Counted from the first letter of the stretch, positions 31,071-42,372 are shown. The stretch is DNA of 64,000 nt from Mesostigma viride (GCA_009746045.1 RPFO01000359.1:902649-966648), one strand, 5' to 3'. Program-made: numbers and translations. Notes: a model not told the origin generated them from the sequence alone.

Positions 31071-31923
31071 GTTGGTGATCTGAGGGAGGTCCCCAGTTGG
31101 GATGGATTGGGGATTTATTATGGCTCGGTTACCTGCCACTCTGTTGTGGTGATACAGCATCTGTCCCTGACTACCTCTTCCCTTGAGAAGGGCTGGAATC
31201 TTTGGGTGTGCTGTGGTGACTAGCTTTGATGAGCCTTGGACCCTGGCAGCCCAGTTAGTTTTGTGGGGTTCGCTGTATAGAGGGTTAGCCTTGCTACATG
31301 ACACTCTGCTTCCTGCCCTGATCAAGCAGTGAGAGTTGTCAGTATTTCGTGGCATGGATCCCTGTGGATGACCCGTTATCCCTGGGAATGTCAGGCTTGT
31401 CTTTCACCCGTGGACTCTAGCTGAGGGAGGGTGGTGTCCCAGAACATGGAGTGGCCTCGCCTTGTTTGGCTTAGGTGCCTTGATCCTGTTTACTCCTTCT
31501 TGGATTCATGTGGACTCATTGAATCCGACGGGGATCTGAGTTGAGTGGGATGGACTCTGGTGGGAGTTTGGTTGGACTAAGCTGAGATGACATCCAGATT
31601 TTGGTGACCAGTTTCTGAGGATGGTTGAGGGGATCTGAGCTTGGATGGCACATGGAGAGTGACTTCTGTGTTGTACCCTCGACATATGGAGTGGTTCACC
31701 TAGGGCTTGATTCCTGGTATGATTAAGACACGTGGGTCATGTTCTGCATGCACGTCTTCGTGTACCAGACCAATAGTATATACCTGGAGGTTTCTACCTT
31801 GGTGCTGCTGAGTGGCCTATGTGGATCATAGGAACTGCACGGGCCCCTGTGACCACTATGAGACTTTGGCCAAGGCGTTGGCTGCACTCAACAGAGAGGA
31901 GGGGGAGGTGAGCTCTGAAGGCT

Positions 31924-32625
31924 ATGTGGAGGAGGTCCTATCTCAGCTGCACACAAGCCTGTATGAGAGTGGCTCCCCTTTTTGTGGCTCATCTGCTGCG
32001 TAGGATGTATGCATTGTCACCAGGACCTGAGATTGACATGAGGCCTGCTGAGGGGCCGGTCATGCTGGCAGCCTTACCTGAGGCCTTGAAGGAGGCATTT
32101 ACTCAGTTGCAGCCAGTGAGTATGGGAGAGGCTTCCTACATGGAGCTGTTGGAGTTTTCAGTTCAGAAGGGTGCCTTTGATTTGGTTCCTTCTTCCTCCA
32201 GCTCTGCCAGAAGGTGTTTTCCTTTGGAGACTTCTAACCTCTTTTGCCATCCAGGGTTGCCCAAGTACACTGTGGAACTTAAGATCCGTCAGACGCCACT
32301 AAGGGTGCTGGTGCCTCTGATAGGTGCTAAGTGGTCGGTGGTCAAGACCTTTCTGCAGTTCTGGTGGGCGTACAGATCATGGGTGAGCAGGCACAAGACG
32401 TCCTCTACTTGGGTGATGGACCCTGAGAGTCAGTCTGTGGTGCTCTTCTCCTATCCAGGGGCATGCCTTCGCTATGCTGCCCAGATGGTGGCAGGAGCTG
32501 CTGAGACTTGCGTGGTGTTGCAGGTCAGCAGGGACTGGCCAGAGTTGGCCCACATGGTGGAGCAGTTTCCCATGGGTGGACTCAAGGGCAAGGATGGCCT
32601 GAATGGGGATTGGTATAGCCTGTGA
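31924..32625 (+). CDS. 233-codon ORF near the 3' end of the retrotransposon
   Basis: This frame begins MWRRSYLSCTQACMRVAPLF and has normal amino-acid composition, including 'WAYRSWVSRHKTSSTWVMDPES'. It ends about 350 bp before the polypurine tract. I do not recognise a domain. It could be a remnant of the pol C-terminus or an extra ORF of this retrotransposon family. The first Met may not be the true start, since an overlapping frame (31812-32003) is also open. Confidence 0.35.
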   Translation: MWRRSYLSCTQACMRVAPLFVAHLLRRMYALSPGPEIDMRPAEGPVMLAALPEALKEAFTQLQPVSMGEASYMELLEFSVQKGAFDLVPSSSSSARRCFPLETSNLFCHPGLPKYTVELKIRQTPLRVLVPLIGAKWSVVKTFLQFWWAYRSWVSRHKTSSTWVMDPESQSVVLFSYPGACLRYAAQMVAGAAETCVVLQVSRDWPELAHMVEQFPMGGLKGKDGLNGDWYSL

Positions 32626-32984
32626 GGAACAGGGCTGAGAAGGAAAGGGGGCTTTGGATTGTGGTGTGAGGGGGGGATTCCAGGATGGATGATGGGGGGG
32701 CTCCAGTCCAGTTCTGATGTTCCAGTCCAGAGTTCCAGGTTCCAGGATGCTGAATGGAAGACCTTGTATTATGAGATGTGTTTATCTGGATTTATAGTAG
32801 ATAAGGTAGTGACTTGTCTGCTGTAGAAACCTGTGACTAGATGTTTATGAGATAGGAGGCCCTGTTTCCAGGGATGTAAAAACCCATCTGCTTTTCCCAA
32901 GAGATGGTGGATTTCTGTTCAATGTTCCTCTGCCTTCAAGAGTTGGCTATTGGACCTGGGAGGTCCAGTTTTGAGGGGGAGATA

Positions 32985-33765
32985 TGTAACAAGCAAAAAT
33001 GACTTTGTTGTTACATCCTTTGTTTTGTGAATGTTTGGCTTTTATTTGAGGACTTTTGGATCAGTATTGAGAAAGTTATGAGGTTTCTAAGACGACGGTA
33101 CTTGGAGCTGATACTTTGTCAACCAACTGATAGGAACCCTCATTGGTCGTGGCCTGATCCACGTAGGGTTGTAGTTTGTTGGCTGATACTACTGATAGGA
33201 GCCCTCATTGGTCGTGGCCTGATCCACGTGGGGTTGTAGTTTGTTAGTTGGTACTATTGAGTCTTAAATGCTCCTTTGGGACTTCAGTGCTTACGACAGA
33301 TTTAGGATCTCATGGAAAGATTCTGCCAGGCTGTGTGTGGTGTTGTTCTGTTCTGTGTGACTAGGATGGATACGAAGATCTTGTATAGAATCCCATGGTT
33401 CTGATTGGTTCTCTTCAGGCTAAGGTTGGAGCAAGTTCGACAAGCACGTCGATATCAAGGACGTGGGGTCGCCATTGTTGCTACGTTGGTTTTGATTCAC
33501 CATGGTATAATAAAGCTTGGCTTTGTTGTCCAATCCATAAGAGCCCCTTGGCTATAGACGTCCTTCAGTTCCACAGAGGTCGTCTATACACGAGCTTGTC
33601 TTTGTGTCTACAAGGGGTTGTGATTCCCTAAATCACGTGCTGTGGAATTTCCATCTCAACGTTGCTCGGATACTTGAAGTTCTGCGACTCAGGAAAGCAA
33701 CCCAGGTAAAAAGATCTTTCATATTGGACTGTGGATGATGTTGATGATCATTTTTAGTCGTTACA
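32985..33765 (+). repeat. 3' long terminal repeat
   Basis: This LTR has the same length and, by eye, the same sequence as the 5' LTR, including the duplicated 64-bp unit. It is preceded by the polypurine tract and followed by the CAAAC target duplication. Confidence 0.9.
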
Positions 33766-33770
33766 CAAAC

Positions 33771-34347
33771 AAACACTTTATATTATATAATATAAAGTAC
33801 ATAAAACCTTCGAAAATACCTTGGACAGGCGGGAAACATGAAATATCGTGAAAATCGAAAAAAAACCGCGAGACGCAGGCCGAGCGCGGGGTGAGGCGCG
33901 AACCAAGTGAACCGCTTTTGCATCCAGCAATCCACGCTCTACAGTACTGCCTCGGCAGGGCACGTCGGTCGGTACTCAGTAGAGGCTGAGGCCTGAGCGT
34001 GTCTACAGATGTCAGTACATGTAAGATGTACTACTCATGTGCGATACTTATGGGCCTTGAGCAATTAAATAGGGTATCACTGACCTGAGACCTCCACTGA
34101 CTATAGCCTGTGGCCGCCGAAAGGGGGGCCGCCGGGCCGGGTTGGGGACGGCGTGTACCATATCTACCAAACAAACAAAAGAAATTTAATTAAATAAGTA
34201 CCCACGTGCCTTGAACGGCTGCAGGACAAACAAACAAACAAAAGGTTTTAATTAAATAATAAAAACCCGGGACTCTAACTGGCTCCCCAACAAACAATCC
34301 AGGGTTATTCGTAATGCAAATACGGCAAAAATTGACCCATAATAACA
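33771..34347. other. Remaining interior of the outer element, AT-rich, no gene
   Basis: The stretch contains a TATAATATAAAG palindrome-rich start and several CAAACAAACAAA and TTAATTAAATAA tracts, which match those left of the 5' LTR at 23370-23460. No coding signal is seen. Confidence 0.5.
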
Positions 34348-34671
34348 AACTTCCAATGCGGACGGTGTAAAATGTGGCGGTGCCACCCTATTTGACAAGG
34401 CCCCCAAGAAGCCACAAATTGGCCGTGCTGTTCTACTTTCTAGTTTCGTTTCGCCACGGAGTGGCTGTGCCTGAAGTTCACTCTAGTACAGGTTACGCCA
34501 CAATTGGCAGTGTCAGCCGAACTCCCGGCCGGCGTTCCGCCATGAATCTCCCTTCAGAAAAGTGCAGCAGTGCATACCGCTTAGTGCATGTTAGTAGCGC
34601 CAAGTGGCCCGCTGGCCGCTGGACAGGCTGGGCACTGAGCAGTGACTACCGTATTGAGCTAGACCGGTGCA

Positions 34672-36123
34672 GTGTGCAGTGAGCTAGGTAGAATTGTATT
34701 ACAAGAATCAACCAAAGTCTTGTCCAATCAAAATCATCGTCTTCGGAGCAGTGTCTTAGAGACGACAGTATCCTCGAATCCATCGTCGAGAATGGGGACC
34801 GCATCATTGCGACAACGATATAAAAAAGTACGAAAAAGTACGCAAAAGTACGAACACAAACGAGCAAGTGCGGCGAAATGCGTCGAACTAGTCTTTCCTA
34901 CTACTAGAGAGGAGGTGGCACGGCAGCCACTCTTTTTTAATGACTTAATCACAGACGCTACTAACAAGCCCCTGGGCACTCTCCACGAACACAACCCGTA
35001 TGATGGCTTTCTGCGCGCGTCACCGCCGATTGTCAGGGTGCTGGACCTCTACCTAGGGCACGGCGCTGCGTACCGACGGCTCAGCTACGACGAGGTCAGC
35101 ACTTGGGTCTCCCACATGCCCTCCCTGCAAGCGTGGCAAACTCTTATAAGTGCGATACCAGCGGCGTGGCATGCATTGATGACTGCCCCACGCAAGCCAA
35201 TTATAACCGGCGACTGGGTTAGCTTCTACGCCGACGGAGTCACGCCTACGTGCAAGGGTTTAGTCGTGACGGTTCTGCCACCTGAGGGGCTCCAACTACA
35301 ACTGCTGGACGCTATTTCTGGCCACAATGGGTGTCTGTATCAACTATCCACCTTATATGCGTACACGCCAGCTTCCCAGTGTCACCGCATACGCGTAGTC
35401 CCATGGTCTGTGCCAAGATCCTGCATGATCCAGCCGGACCCATTATCCCCGGTTGAGAGCATTACATGGCTACACGTGGGCAACACACGGCTCGATCTAC
35501 TACATCTGGACCCGGTTGAATTTGGATGGGTCTTAACCAAGGGGGACATCAGAACCAGCAAATGTATCTTTGAGTACACCGCAGATTGGGGTTATGATAT
35601 CTTGTTGCATATGTACCATCAGCCCCACCCGGGCCGAGCCCGCTGGGGAATACATTGGCCGGGCTACACTTGGGTTAAGATGATTACCCTGGCGGTAGAC
35701 CACCCTCTCGTGGACCGCAGGGCCACTGATGTACAACACCTTTTGATGCATAGGGCGATAGGGGTCTGCGCCATGCTCCACGAGCGTTTTGGTCATGATG
35801 CATCATGCCTGTGCACGCACCCTAGTGAAACCATTGAGCACAGGTTTCTTTACTGTAATCTCCCTGGGGTTTGGACGTGGCTCATTAACATCTGGGCCGC
35901 ATGGACGGCATCGCCACCCACTCTCCCAATCAGCGTGCGTACCATCATTTTCGGTATTGCTGGCACACCAGGGTCCGAGCTTTCAGTTTCCCAAGCAGAA
36001 TGGATATGGCTACGCACTACTATGCTATACGCGATCTGGACCATACGCAACGAGACAGTCTTTAAGGTCCGCGAGGAGTATACCCGCGGCACTACAATAC
36101 GGTTCGTAGGAGACGCGAAATGA
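34672..36123 (+). CDS. C-terminal part of a LINE polyprotein, open but 5'-truncated
   Basis: A 483-codon open frame has no reverse-transcriptase core but carries, near residue 380-405, 'CLCTHPSETIEHRFLYCNLPGVWTW'. This is the Cys/His zinc-binding segment (zf-RVT type) found after the reverse transcriptase in many plant and algal LINE ORF2 proteins. The upstream 250 residues are Trp-rich and typical of the linker between the polymerase and that motif. The product is not expected to be active. The frame is intact over its full length, which is notable for a dead fragment. The real start may lie further in, for example the Met at codon 41. Confidence 0.55.
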   Translation: MCSELGRIVLQESTKVLSNQNHRLRSSVLETTVSSNPSSRMGTASLRQRYKKVRKSTQKYEHKRASAAKCVELVFPTTREEVARQPLFFNDLITDATNKPLGTLHEHNPYDGFLRASPPIVRVLDLYLGHGAAYRRLSYDEVSTWVSHMPSLQAWQTLISAIPAAWHALMTAPRKPIITGDWVSFYADGVTPTCKGLVVTVLPPEGLQLQLLDAISGHNGCLYQLSTLYAYTPASQCHRIRVVPWSVPRSCMIQPDPLSPVESITWLHVGNTRLDLLHLDPVEFGWVLTKGDIRTSKCIFEYTADWGYDILLHMYHQPHPGRARWGIHWPGYTWVKMITLAVDHPLVDRRATDVQHLLMHRAIGVCAMLHERFGHDASCLCTHPSETIEHRFLYCNLPGVWTWLINIWAAWTASPPTLPISVRTIIFGIAGTPGSELSVSQAEWIWLRTTMLYAIWTIRNETVFKVREEYTRGTTIRFVGDAK

Positions 36124-36565
36124 GTGAGAATGTTACCCGAGCGGTAACGAGGATTCGCACCGTTGATTTTAACATATGTTTCTTTTTTTGCGCCATTTGG
36201 CGAGCATCGACTGGAGCCTGAACCTAGCGGGGGGAATCGTGCGGGGGAATCTTGCGGGGGAATCTTGCGGTGAAAAATTCCGAACGTGAATTTAGCGAAG
36301 TCCTACTACATTTTGCTTGGTACACGGTACTACAGTTTCGTCACTGAAAATTTTCTGTAGTTGCGTTGGTGTTTCGTACGTTCCGCTGAAATTTTCGTGT
36401 TCAGTGCCCAGATCACAATTTGATCCGGGCGCAAAATGATTGGCTGTACGGTACGAACCAAAAACGAATTTTTAGTATCTAAGTTCCGCAGCGCTTGCTG
36501 AATTTGCCCCGGAAGCCCGGGGGCACTTTCCCCGCTGAAAAAGGTGTCCGCGGAAGCGTATTGTA

Positions 36566-36802
36566 GTGGGCGGCGTAGTCCGGCGCTTTATATACCTATG
36601 GAATGCGGCTAGGCGCCGCTACTGGCTGTTAGCTCAGGAACAACACAGGGTGTGGGACCCAGGGCCCAATAACGACAAGCCCAGCCCGCTCCAGCTTTTT
36701 CATGATCTACTGGGCCGTAATCAGGTATTCACCAGTATGCCTCATGGCGACATCACTCAGCCGGTCCAATGGCTTCCCTGGTCTAATAACGCGCCCTATT
36801 AG
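36566..36802 (+). pseudogene. Possible detached tail of the same LINE ORF
   Basis: A 78-codon frame ('LWNAARRRYWLLAQEQHRVW', ending in 'QWLPWSNNAPY') has the composition of the very C-terminus of such LINE proteins. It lies 442 bp after the stop of the longer frame. The interval 36124-36565 contains triplicated GCGGGGGAATC and AT-rich DNA and may be an insertion. The link to the upstream ORF is inferred. Confidence 0.3.
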
Positions 36803-37525
36803 CCTTTCACCTGTCACCGCCACACGTGTGCGTGCCCACCTTCATTAGGATTCGCTGATACTCATTTCCCCTCTCACCTCTTTGGTCCATAATTGGCTAA
36901 TAAAATATACCCATTTCCCCGAAAAAAAAAATGCGTCGAACTGAGGATTAATCTACACTGGCGGCCGGCAGGCAGAGACCCGCCCTGTATACTCAGCCAG
37001 TACGGCGCCGTGCCGCGCTGACCCCGCCGTTCTACTTGTTTGGCAGGCTTTGCTGCACCAATGAATGGTTGGAAAGCCAGCCCGCCACACGTGGCCGTGC
37101 CAAGCCCAATTTTGATTGGCTTAAAGCCACACATTGGCCGAGTTAACGCAAGTTTTTGTAGTTCAAAACGCCACAAGTGGCCTAGCGCCACTGGCAACAA
37201 AAACCTTAATCGAATCACTGCCAGACGGTCCTAGGATTCGAGCAGAAATGCAAAAAGCCAAAAACGGACCGGTGGTAAGTACAAAACAAATAAACACGCT
37301 CATGCGTACGTCTCCGAAGTAAGAAGTTATGCCAGCAGCTTATTTATGAAGTGCTCAAAGCGCCCAGAAATTCTGCTTCTTAATTGACTGGCTTATTGCA
37401 GCATATTCAAGTGGCGAACGTCTGCAGGAGGGCCGCAATAGTTTGATAGCATACGTCAGGGCCAAAATGCCGCTTCTGGCTTTGGCTGCTTGTATGGAGC
37501 GCGTTCTTCTCTCCTCGTCGCCTAG
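36803..37525. other. Upstream region of the reductase gene, first exon not resolved
   Basis: The 5' exon(s) of the 3-ketodihydrosphingosine reductase gene should lie here or further left. A candidate donor (GTGGTAAGTAC at about 37270) follows a short open frame starting at 37248, but the phase does not fit the next exon. I see no other gene. Confidence 0.3.
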
Positions 37526-39692
37526 GTCTGGCGGGGATGCACTTGCTGATCACGGGAGGCTCCTCGGGCATAGGCTTGGTAAGTGCTTAGCTAGCGTTCA
37601 GGCTCTCGAACAAGGGCTTTGTGTCGTCAAAATTGCACACGGGCATGAAGTTTGAGCTGCCAATAGAGCTCATTTCAGCCTGGCGCAGATCTGCTCCGTC
37701 CATCCCCGTGTCTGCCTCGTTGGCGCGTTCTGCATGCCAACGCGCGCGCGCGCACACACAAATACATATATACTGCTTGGCACTGGATTCGTTGTCCACA
37801 TCGTCGCGTCGCTGCAGCAACACGATGTTTTCTGGCATACGCGGGCTTTTGGTTCCCGCCGCACATTTGAAAGTGCTGTCCTCCGGCTTTTTGCCTTTGC
37901 ACCGTGTGCAGTTCTTGGACCGACGTTTGGTATCATGGCATGGCTAACGTAATGACTGACTAGCTAGACCTTTTCAGTGGTTTTCCATTTGCGGGTATTT
38001 CCTCGTAAATGGTGGGAGAGCGATCGCAGCAATGGTGCTCACCACTAGACACTCCCGGCCAGTTAGGCTCGAAACACACGCCCTGATCAAGCATGCTGTT
38101 TCCGGCCCCACCGTCTAGGTCATCTAGTCGCTCTACAGGTAAGCCAGCCATAATTTCAATGTACAAGGCTACACATTTCCATCACCATTCATCTTCATCA
38201 TCCTGAACGACTCGAACACGCGGACAAGATAACGGCAGGCTCGAGCTACCATGGTCCGGATTCTCCCGATGTCTGGCCTGCGCTGGTTGTCTCCTTGATG
38301 TATACTATCGCCAATGTCATGGTGGTTCGACAGGCAGCTGGTGCTATGATTGCAGCCAATCAAGGGGCCTCGCTCACCCTGGTTGCTCGAGATCAATCCA
38401 AGCTGGATGCCGCCAAGAAGAAGGTAAAAGAAAATGGGAAAATACAATCAAAGGTAGTCATTTTCCGAGAAATTTTCTGCTGGCAGCAATGATGGCATAA
38501 AAGCTGAAGTGCACATCGTGAGATCGCATCTACGGACATGGATGCTATTTTGGACACGTGTTTTTTCACATCCATGCCGGCGCACAAAAAACACATCAGT
38601 ATTCACCAACCAGGTGTAATGTCCCCCACTCCTAACCGATCCTGCGGCCTGCGGCCCTGCTTGTATATCCACGGAGTCCGACACGCATACCGCACGCACC
38701 TACACGCACACATGCCCTGCCCCCCACCCACCCACCCACCCACCCACCCACCCCCACCCCACCCACCCCCCACCCCACCGACCCCACCCCAATTACCCAC
38801 CCCCACCCACCCGCCCGCCCGCCCGCCCGCCCGCCCGCCACCCACCCACCCACCCACCCACCCACCCACCCACCCACCCACCCACCCACCCACCCACCCA
38901 CCCACCCACCCACCCACCCACCCACCCACCCACCCACCCACCAACCAACCAACCAACCAACCAACCAACCAACCCCCACCCCACCCGCCCGCCCACCCAT
39001 CCGCCCACCCACCCGCGCGCCCACCCACCCACCCACCCACCCACCCACCCGCCCACCCACCCACCCACCCACCCACCCACCCACCCACCCACCCCGCCCG
39101 CCCACCCACCCACCCGCCCACCCACCCGCCCGCCCGCCCGCCCACCCACCCACCCACCACCCAACCACCCGCCCGCCCACCCACCCACCCACCCACCCAC
39201 CCACCCACCCACCCACCCACCCACCCACCCACCCACCCACCCACCCACCCACCCACCCACCCACCCACCCACCCACCCACCCACCCACCCACCCACCCAC
39301 CCACCCACCCACCCACCCACCCACCCACCCACCCACCCACCCCCCACCCGCCCGCCCACCCACCCACCCACCCACCCACCCACATGCCACACACATACCG
39401 TAGTGGTCAAAATCACTTTGCGACAAATAATTGCAAATTGACCTCACAAAGTTGTATTAATTTGCTTTATTCCGGCTCGCCAACTCTACTTCAAATGCTA
39501 CTGTACTTGTCTACTAGAATTTGTACTTTCTATATTGGATTGTACTAAATAAGTGCCGCCTCGCAATTACCATGTGGAAATAGTTTTGCCTCGCAAACCA
39601 AAGCTTCCGCCTTGTTTTGGTTTCGCAAAAAAGGTTGTCGCAAATTGGTTTTGCCCACTACGGTACACACGCGCATGCACACACACACACAT

Positions 39693-39760
<68 letters not shown>

Positions 39761-41788
39761 ACATGTGGCGGTCATTCCCTCCCTCCCCGCCCCCCCCTCC
39801 CCAACACACGCACTGACAGGTGGAGGCGGCAAATCCTGGCTGCCGCGTGGCCGTCTACTCAGTGGACCTGTCCTCCCCCGACGAGTCGTCCATGCAAGCC
39901 GCCTTCACCAAGGCCACGCAGCACCACGCGCGCCCTGTGGATGTCCTGCTCTTGTGTACTGGGTTTGCCAAGGCGGCCGGGCTGATGGACCGGCCCATGT
40001 CCTTCTTCACCAACATGATGGCGTGCAACTGGGGCGGCTCGCTGGTGGCCGCACGCGCGTGCCTGCCGGACATGCTGGAGACCGCGCGGGCGAGCAAAAG
40101 GGGCAAGCACCCGGGGGGAAGGATCGTGTTTGTGTCCAGCATGTACGGGCTGGTGCGTTCGCACCAGGTGGGCATAGGCATGCGATCAAAGTTGCATGAT
40201 ATGGCATATGCTATGGCGTTGCAAGGCAAACAGTTTGAATGTTGGTGGTGGATGAATGAGATTCGTTTGTATCGTCCGCCTCTCACGGCAGCCACGTTGC
40301 ATCCGGTTGCAGCTGGGGCATCAGCCTCGCGTGCTTGTGCGCCACACAGTGCATGGCGCTGGCATACCCACAGTAGTGGTCGCGGCGTTTGTGACGGGGT
40401 GACGGCACATGTGTGGGTCTTGTGTGGCCGGTCCCCTTATGCGTATGGGATGGGAGCGGCTCAGCCGTCCATTGGCAGTGGAATTGGCGCATGTGTGACC
40501 ACGGGCAATGGTGCACGTGTCCTGCTGACATCATCGAAATCGGTTGTAGGAAAGGACGTTTCTCTATTCTTAAAAAATGTTTTTCTTCGCCTCCATGACA
40601 GTGGTGTGCATATCATCCTTCTGGTTGGGCAGCAGTGGTCCTGGGCTTGCATGTGCTGAGGGTCCTTGAGGGTACGCTTGCCTGCACATTGTGCGTTGTA
40701 GCCATGGCTCGGTGTGCGGCTGTCCCTTGATCCTCCCTTCCGTTTCTTCTTCTCGTATTACAAGGTGTGGACCACATAGTGGCCACCTGACACCTGTGCC
40801 TATTCTGCACGTGGTTCTTGCGCCACACCGGGCCCCCCCACCCATCCACCACTCGCCTCCATTCCCGCCCCAGTTTGGCTTGCACAGCTACGCCGCCTAT
40901 TGCTCCTCCAAGTTTGCGGTGCGGGGGCTGGCACATGCGCTGCAGATGGAGGTGGCACCTGCTGGCATCCGCGTGTGCGTGGCCTACCAAGCCGATACTG
41001 ACACGCCCATGTACCACATCGAACACGCCGACCTGCCCGCCGAGCCCAAGGCACTGGTGGGGGGGGCGGAGCTATTCAGTGCGGAACGGGTTGCCGCTGA
41101 CATCATCGCCGGCACCAAGCGCGGCAGCGTGTCCATCACGACGGGTGTGTGGTGACGCCGTCGCTTAAGCCCAAGGAGAGGATGTGGTGGCGTTTCTTCC
41201 TCTCCGGCGTTTTGTGCGTGCTCGTCCCCATCACCTTTTGCGATCGAGCATGCTGGCGCACGCACGTGTTTGGGCCAGCAGCCCAAGGTGGCGCGGGACA
41301 GGTTCTGTGGGTATTCTGTGATGCCATCCCGTCACTGCCTGCCTTATGCTTGTGATACTTTATGCATGAAAAGGGGCCAGGGCACCACACGGTTCCTTTG
41401 GTCCCATTCGACATGCCCCTCAGCGCTTGCTTATGCGGACGCTGCCTCCGCCGGTGCTCTCACCCGTTGCTTATGCTCTCATCCGGTATTCGTCTCTGGC
41501 TGTTCGTGTTTACTTGCCCTTGGTGCAAGCCCTGCACAACCCACGACAAGCTGACAACTTTCTGGATCCCTCCTCAAAACCCTTCATCGCTCTCCCTTTC
41601 CCCCCCATCCCCCAGGCATGGACGGCTTCCTGTTGCGCCACCGGTGCGCCGGCTTTGGCCCGCAGCCGCACGCGATGTCCGCGCTGCTGGAGGTCCTGCT
41701 AGCGCCATTCCTGCGCGTGGTTGGGCTGGGCTACAACACCTTCTTCTTCGCCAAGCTGGCAGCAATGCACCGCACCAAGGCAAAGTAG
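37526..41788 (+). CDS. KDSR: 3-ketodihydrosphingosine reductase, 5 exons visible, first exon missing
   Basis: Exons 37526-37578, 38334-38453, 39820-40167, 40874-41144 and 41616-41788 join in phase with GT-AG borders. They encode the short-chain dehydrogenase that reduces 3-ketodihydrosphingosine to dihydrosphingosine with NADPH in sphingolipid synthesis at the ER. Visible motifs are the nucleotide-binding 'LLITGGSSGIGL' and 'TLVARDQSKLDAAKKKV'. Also present are 'VDVLLLCTGFA', 'GRIVFVSSM' and the catalytic Tyr-x3-Lys in 'SYAAYCSSKFAVRGLAHALQ'. The diagnostic block 'VAYQADTDTPMYHIE' resembles the KDSR/TSC10 signature, and a hydrophobic C-terminal stretch ends in RTKAK. The N-terminal exon with start codon and membrane anchor is not identified. 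Intron 2 carries the CCCA and CA repeat tracts. The donor after exon 40167 (CAG/GTGGGC) is preferred over one 18 bp earlier. Confidence 0.85.
37785..37930 (+). repeat. Dispersed repeat, copy 1
   Basis: About 146 bp from GGATTCGTTGTCCACATCG to CAGTTCTTGG are found again with about 90% identity at 43600-43746 in the same orientation. It lies in intron 1 of the reductase gene. A related repeat, 'TCTCCCGATGTCT..CCT', lies at 38245-38303 next to exon 2 and recurs at 43027-43057 and 52279-52340. Confidence 0.7.
38721..39384. repeat. CCCA tetranucleotide satellite with CCCG and CCAA variants
   Basis: About 660 bp consist almost wholly of CCCA units, interrupted by blocks of CCCG and CCAA. The tract lies in intron 2 of the reductase gene. 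The long Pro-Thr-His and Gly-Trp-Val open frames on either strand are products of this repeat and are not genes. Confidence 0.95.
39678..39759. repeat. CA dinucleotide microsatellite
   Basis: About 40 CA units, interrupted once by ATGA, lie 60 bp before exon 3 of the reductase gene. Confidence 0.95.
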
Positions 41789-42229
41789 GCGCCTGTGGCA
41801 AGGCAATGTGGGTGCCCGCAACAGGATGAAACCAGGGGGCTGCACCTTTGCTATGCAGAAACTGGTGCCCGCAACAAGGCAAAGCATGTCACTCTGCCAA
41901 GGCCAGTCTTTCACCCCGCCAAGGCATTGTAGATCGCCGCGTCGATTCTAGGGTATGTCCACAAGTGGTGCATGCAAGGTCCCAAATTATTGCGTGTTGG
42001 TGCTTGCCGACGGCCGCTCGCCATCCGCAAGGGCCGCGTCGGTGCCACCTGGTCCATTAGCAGAGCCGCCGCTGCCAGAGTTGTGAATGGCGGCTCTTGG
42101 CATACCCCACACCAGTGGGGTGCTGCTGTGCGGGCTTACATTTGTTTACACCGGTATTCATCATTTCACGCCGTCGTGAAGGATTCATTTTGCTATCAGT
42201 GATTATGGGGCAGGCCGCCGCTACCATTA
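41789..42229. other. 3' flank of the reductase gene
   Basis: This stretch holds the likely 3' UTR and short imperfect duplications of 'GGTGCCCGCAACA.G' (about 41809 and 41863). No gene is seen. Confidence 0.4.
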
Positions 42230-42372
42230 ATTAATTAGGCACGTAACTCCGTTGGGAGTATCTGTAGCACATAGCCCTTGAGAAGGGGCAGATGGCCTAT
42301 AATACATTCTAAGCTACTTCCTGCAAGGGTGGGAATGTAAGCTACCCTTGCTCTAGGTGCACCAGGGCACCC
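42230..42372 (+). repeat. Dispersed repeat with TTAATTAA start, inverted copy at 46401-46541
   Basis: The block from ATTAATTAATTAGGC through CTCCGTTGGGAGTATCTG to GGTGCACCAGGGCACC occurs as a reverse complement at 46401-46541 with scattered differences. It resembles the 3' ends of the LINE family nearby in beginning with a TTAATTAA tract. Confidence 0.7.

Larger units (their letters stand above)
23489..33770 (+). mobile_element. LTR retrotransposon with complete ends
   Basis: Two 781-bp LTRs, 23494-24274 and 32985-33765, look identical by eye and begin TGTAAC and end GTTACA. They are flanked by the 5-bp target duplication CAAAC (23489-23493 and 33766-33770). A primer-binding site follows the 5' LTR (TGGTATCGGAGG, 24276-24287) and resembles the site for initiator tRNA-Met. 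A purine tract precedes the 3' LTR (GAGGGGGAGATA, 32973-32984). The 8.7-kb interior lacks an intact gag-pol. Near 30950-31050 a fragment 'FQFAWTDGCQQALDLLQQKLTPAPVL' matches the start of the RNase H region of Ty3/gypsy polyproteins. The element is young by its LTRs but apparently not autonomous. Confidence 0.9.
23300..34369. mobile_element. Outer element bounded by a 22-bp inverted repeat
   Basis: A 22-bp sequence at 23300-23321 (TACACCGTCCGCATTGGAAG plus TT) is repeated as its exact reverse complement at 34348-34369. A 13-bp direct repeat, AAATGTGGCGGTG, lies just outside on both sides (23272-23284 and 34370-34382), although 15 bp separate it from the left arm. Inside, close to both ends, are AT-rich tracts with CAAACAAACAAA and TTAATTAA. 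The simplest reading is a small non-autonomous DNA element split by the LTR retrotransposon that now fills most of it. No transposase is visible. Confidence 0.5.

Noticed and set aside
38538-39548. Long Pro-Thr-His or Gly-Trp-Val proteins
   Set aside because: They are translations of the CCCA satellite within a KDSR intron.
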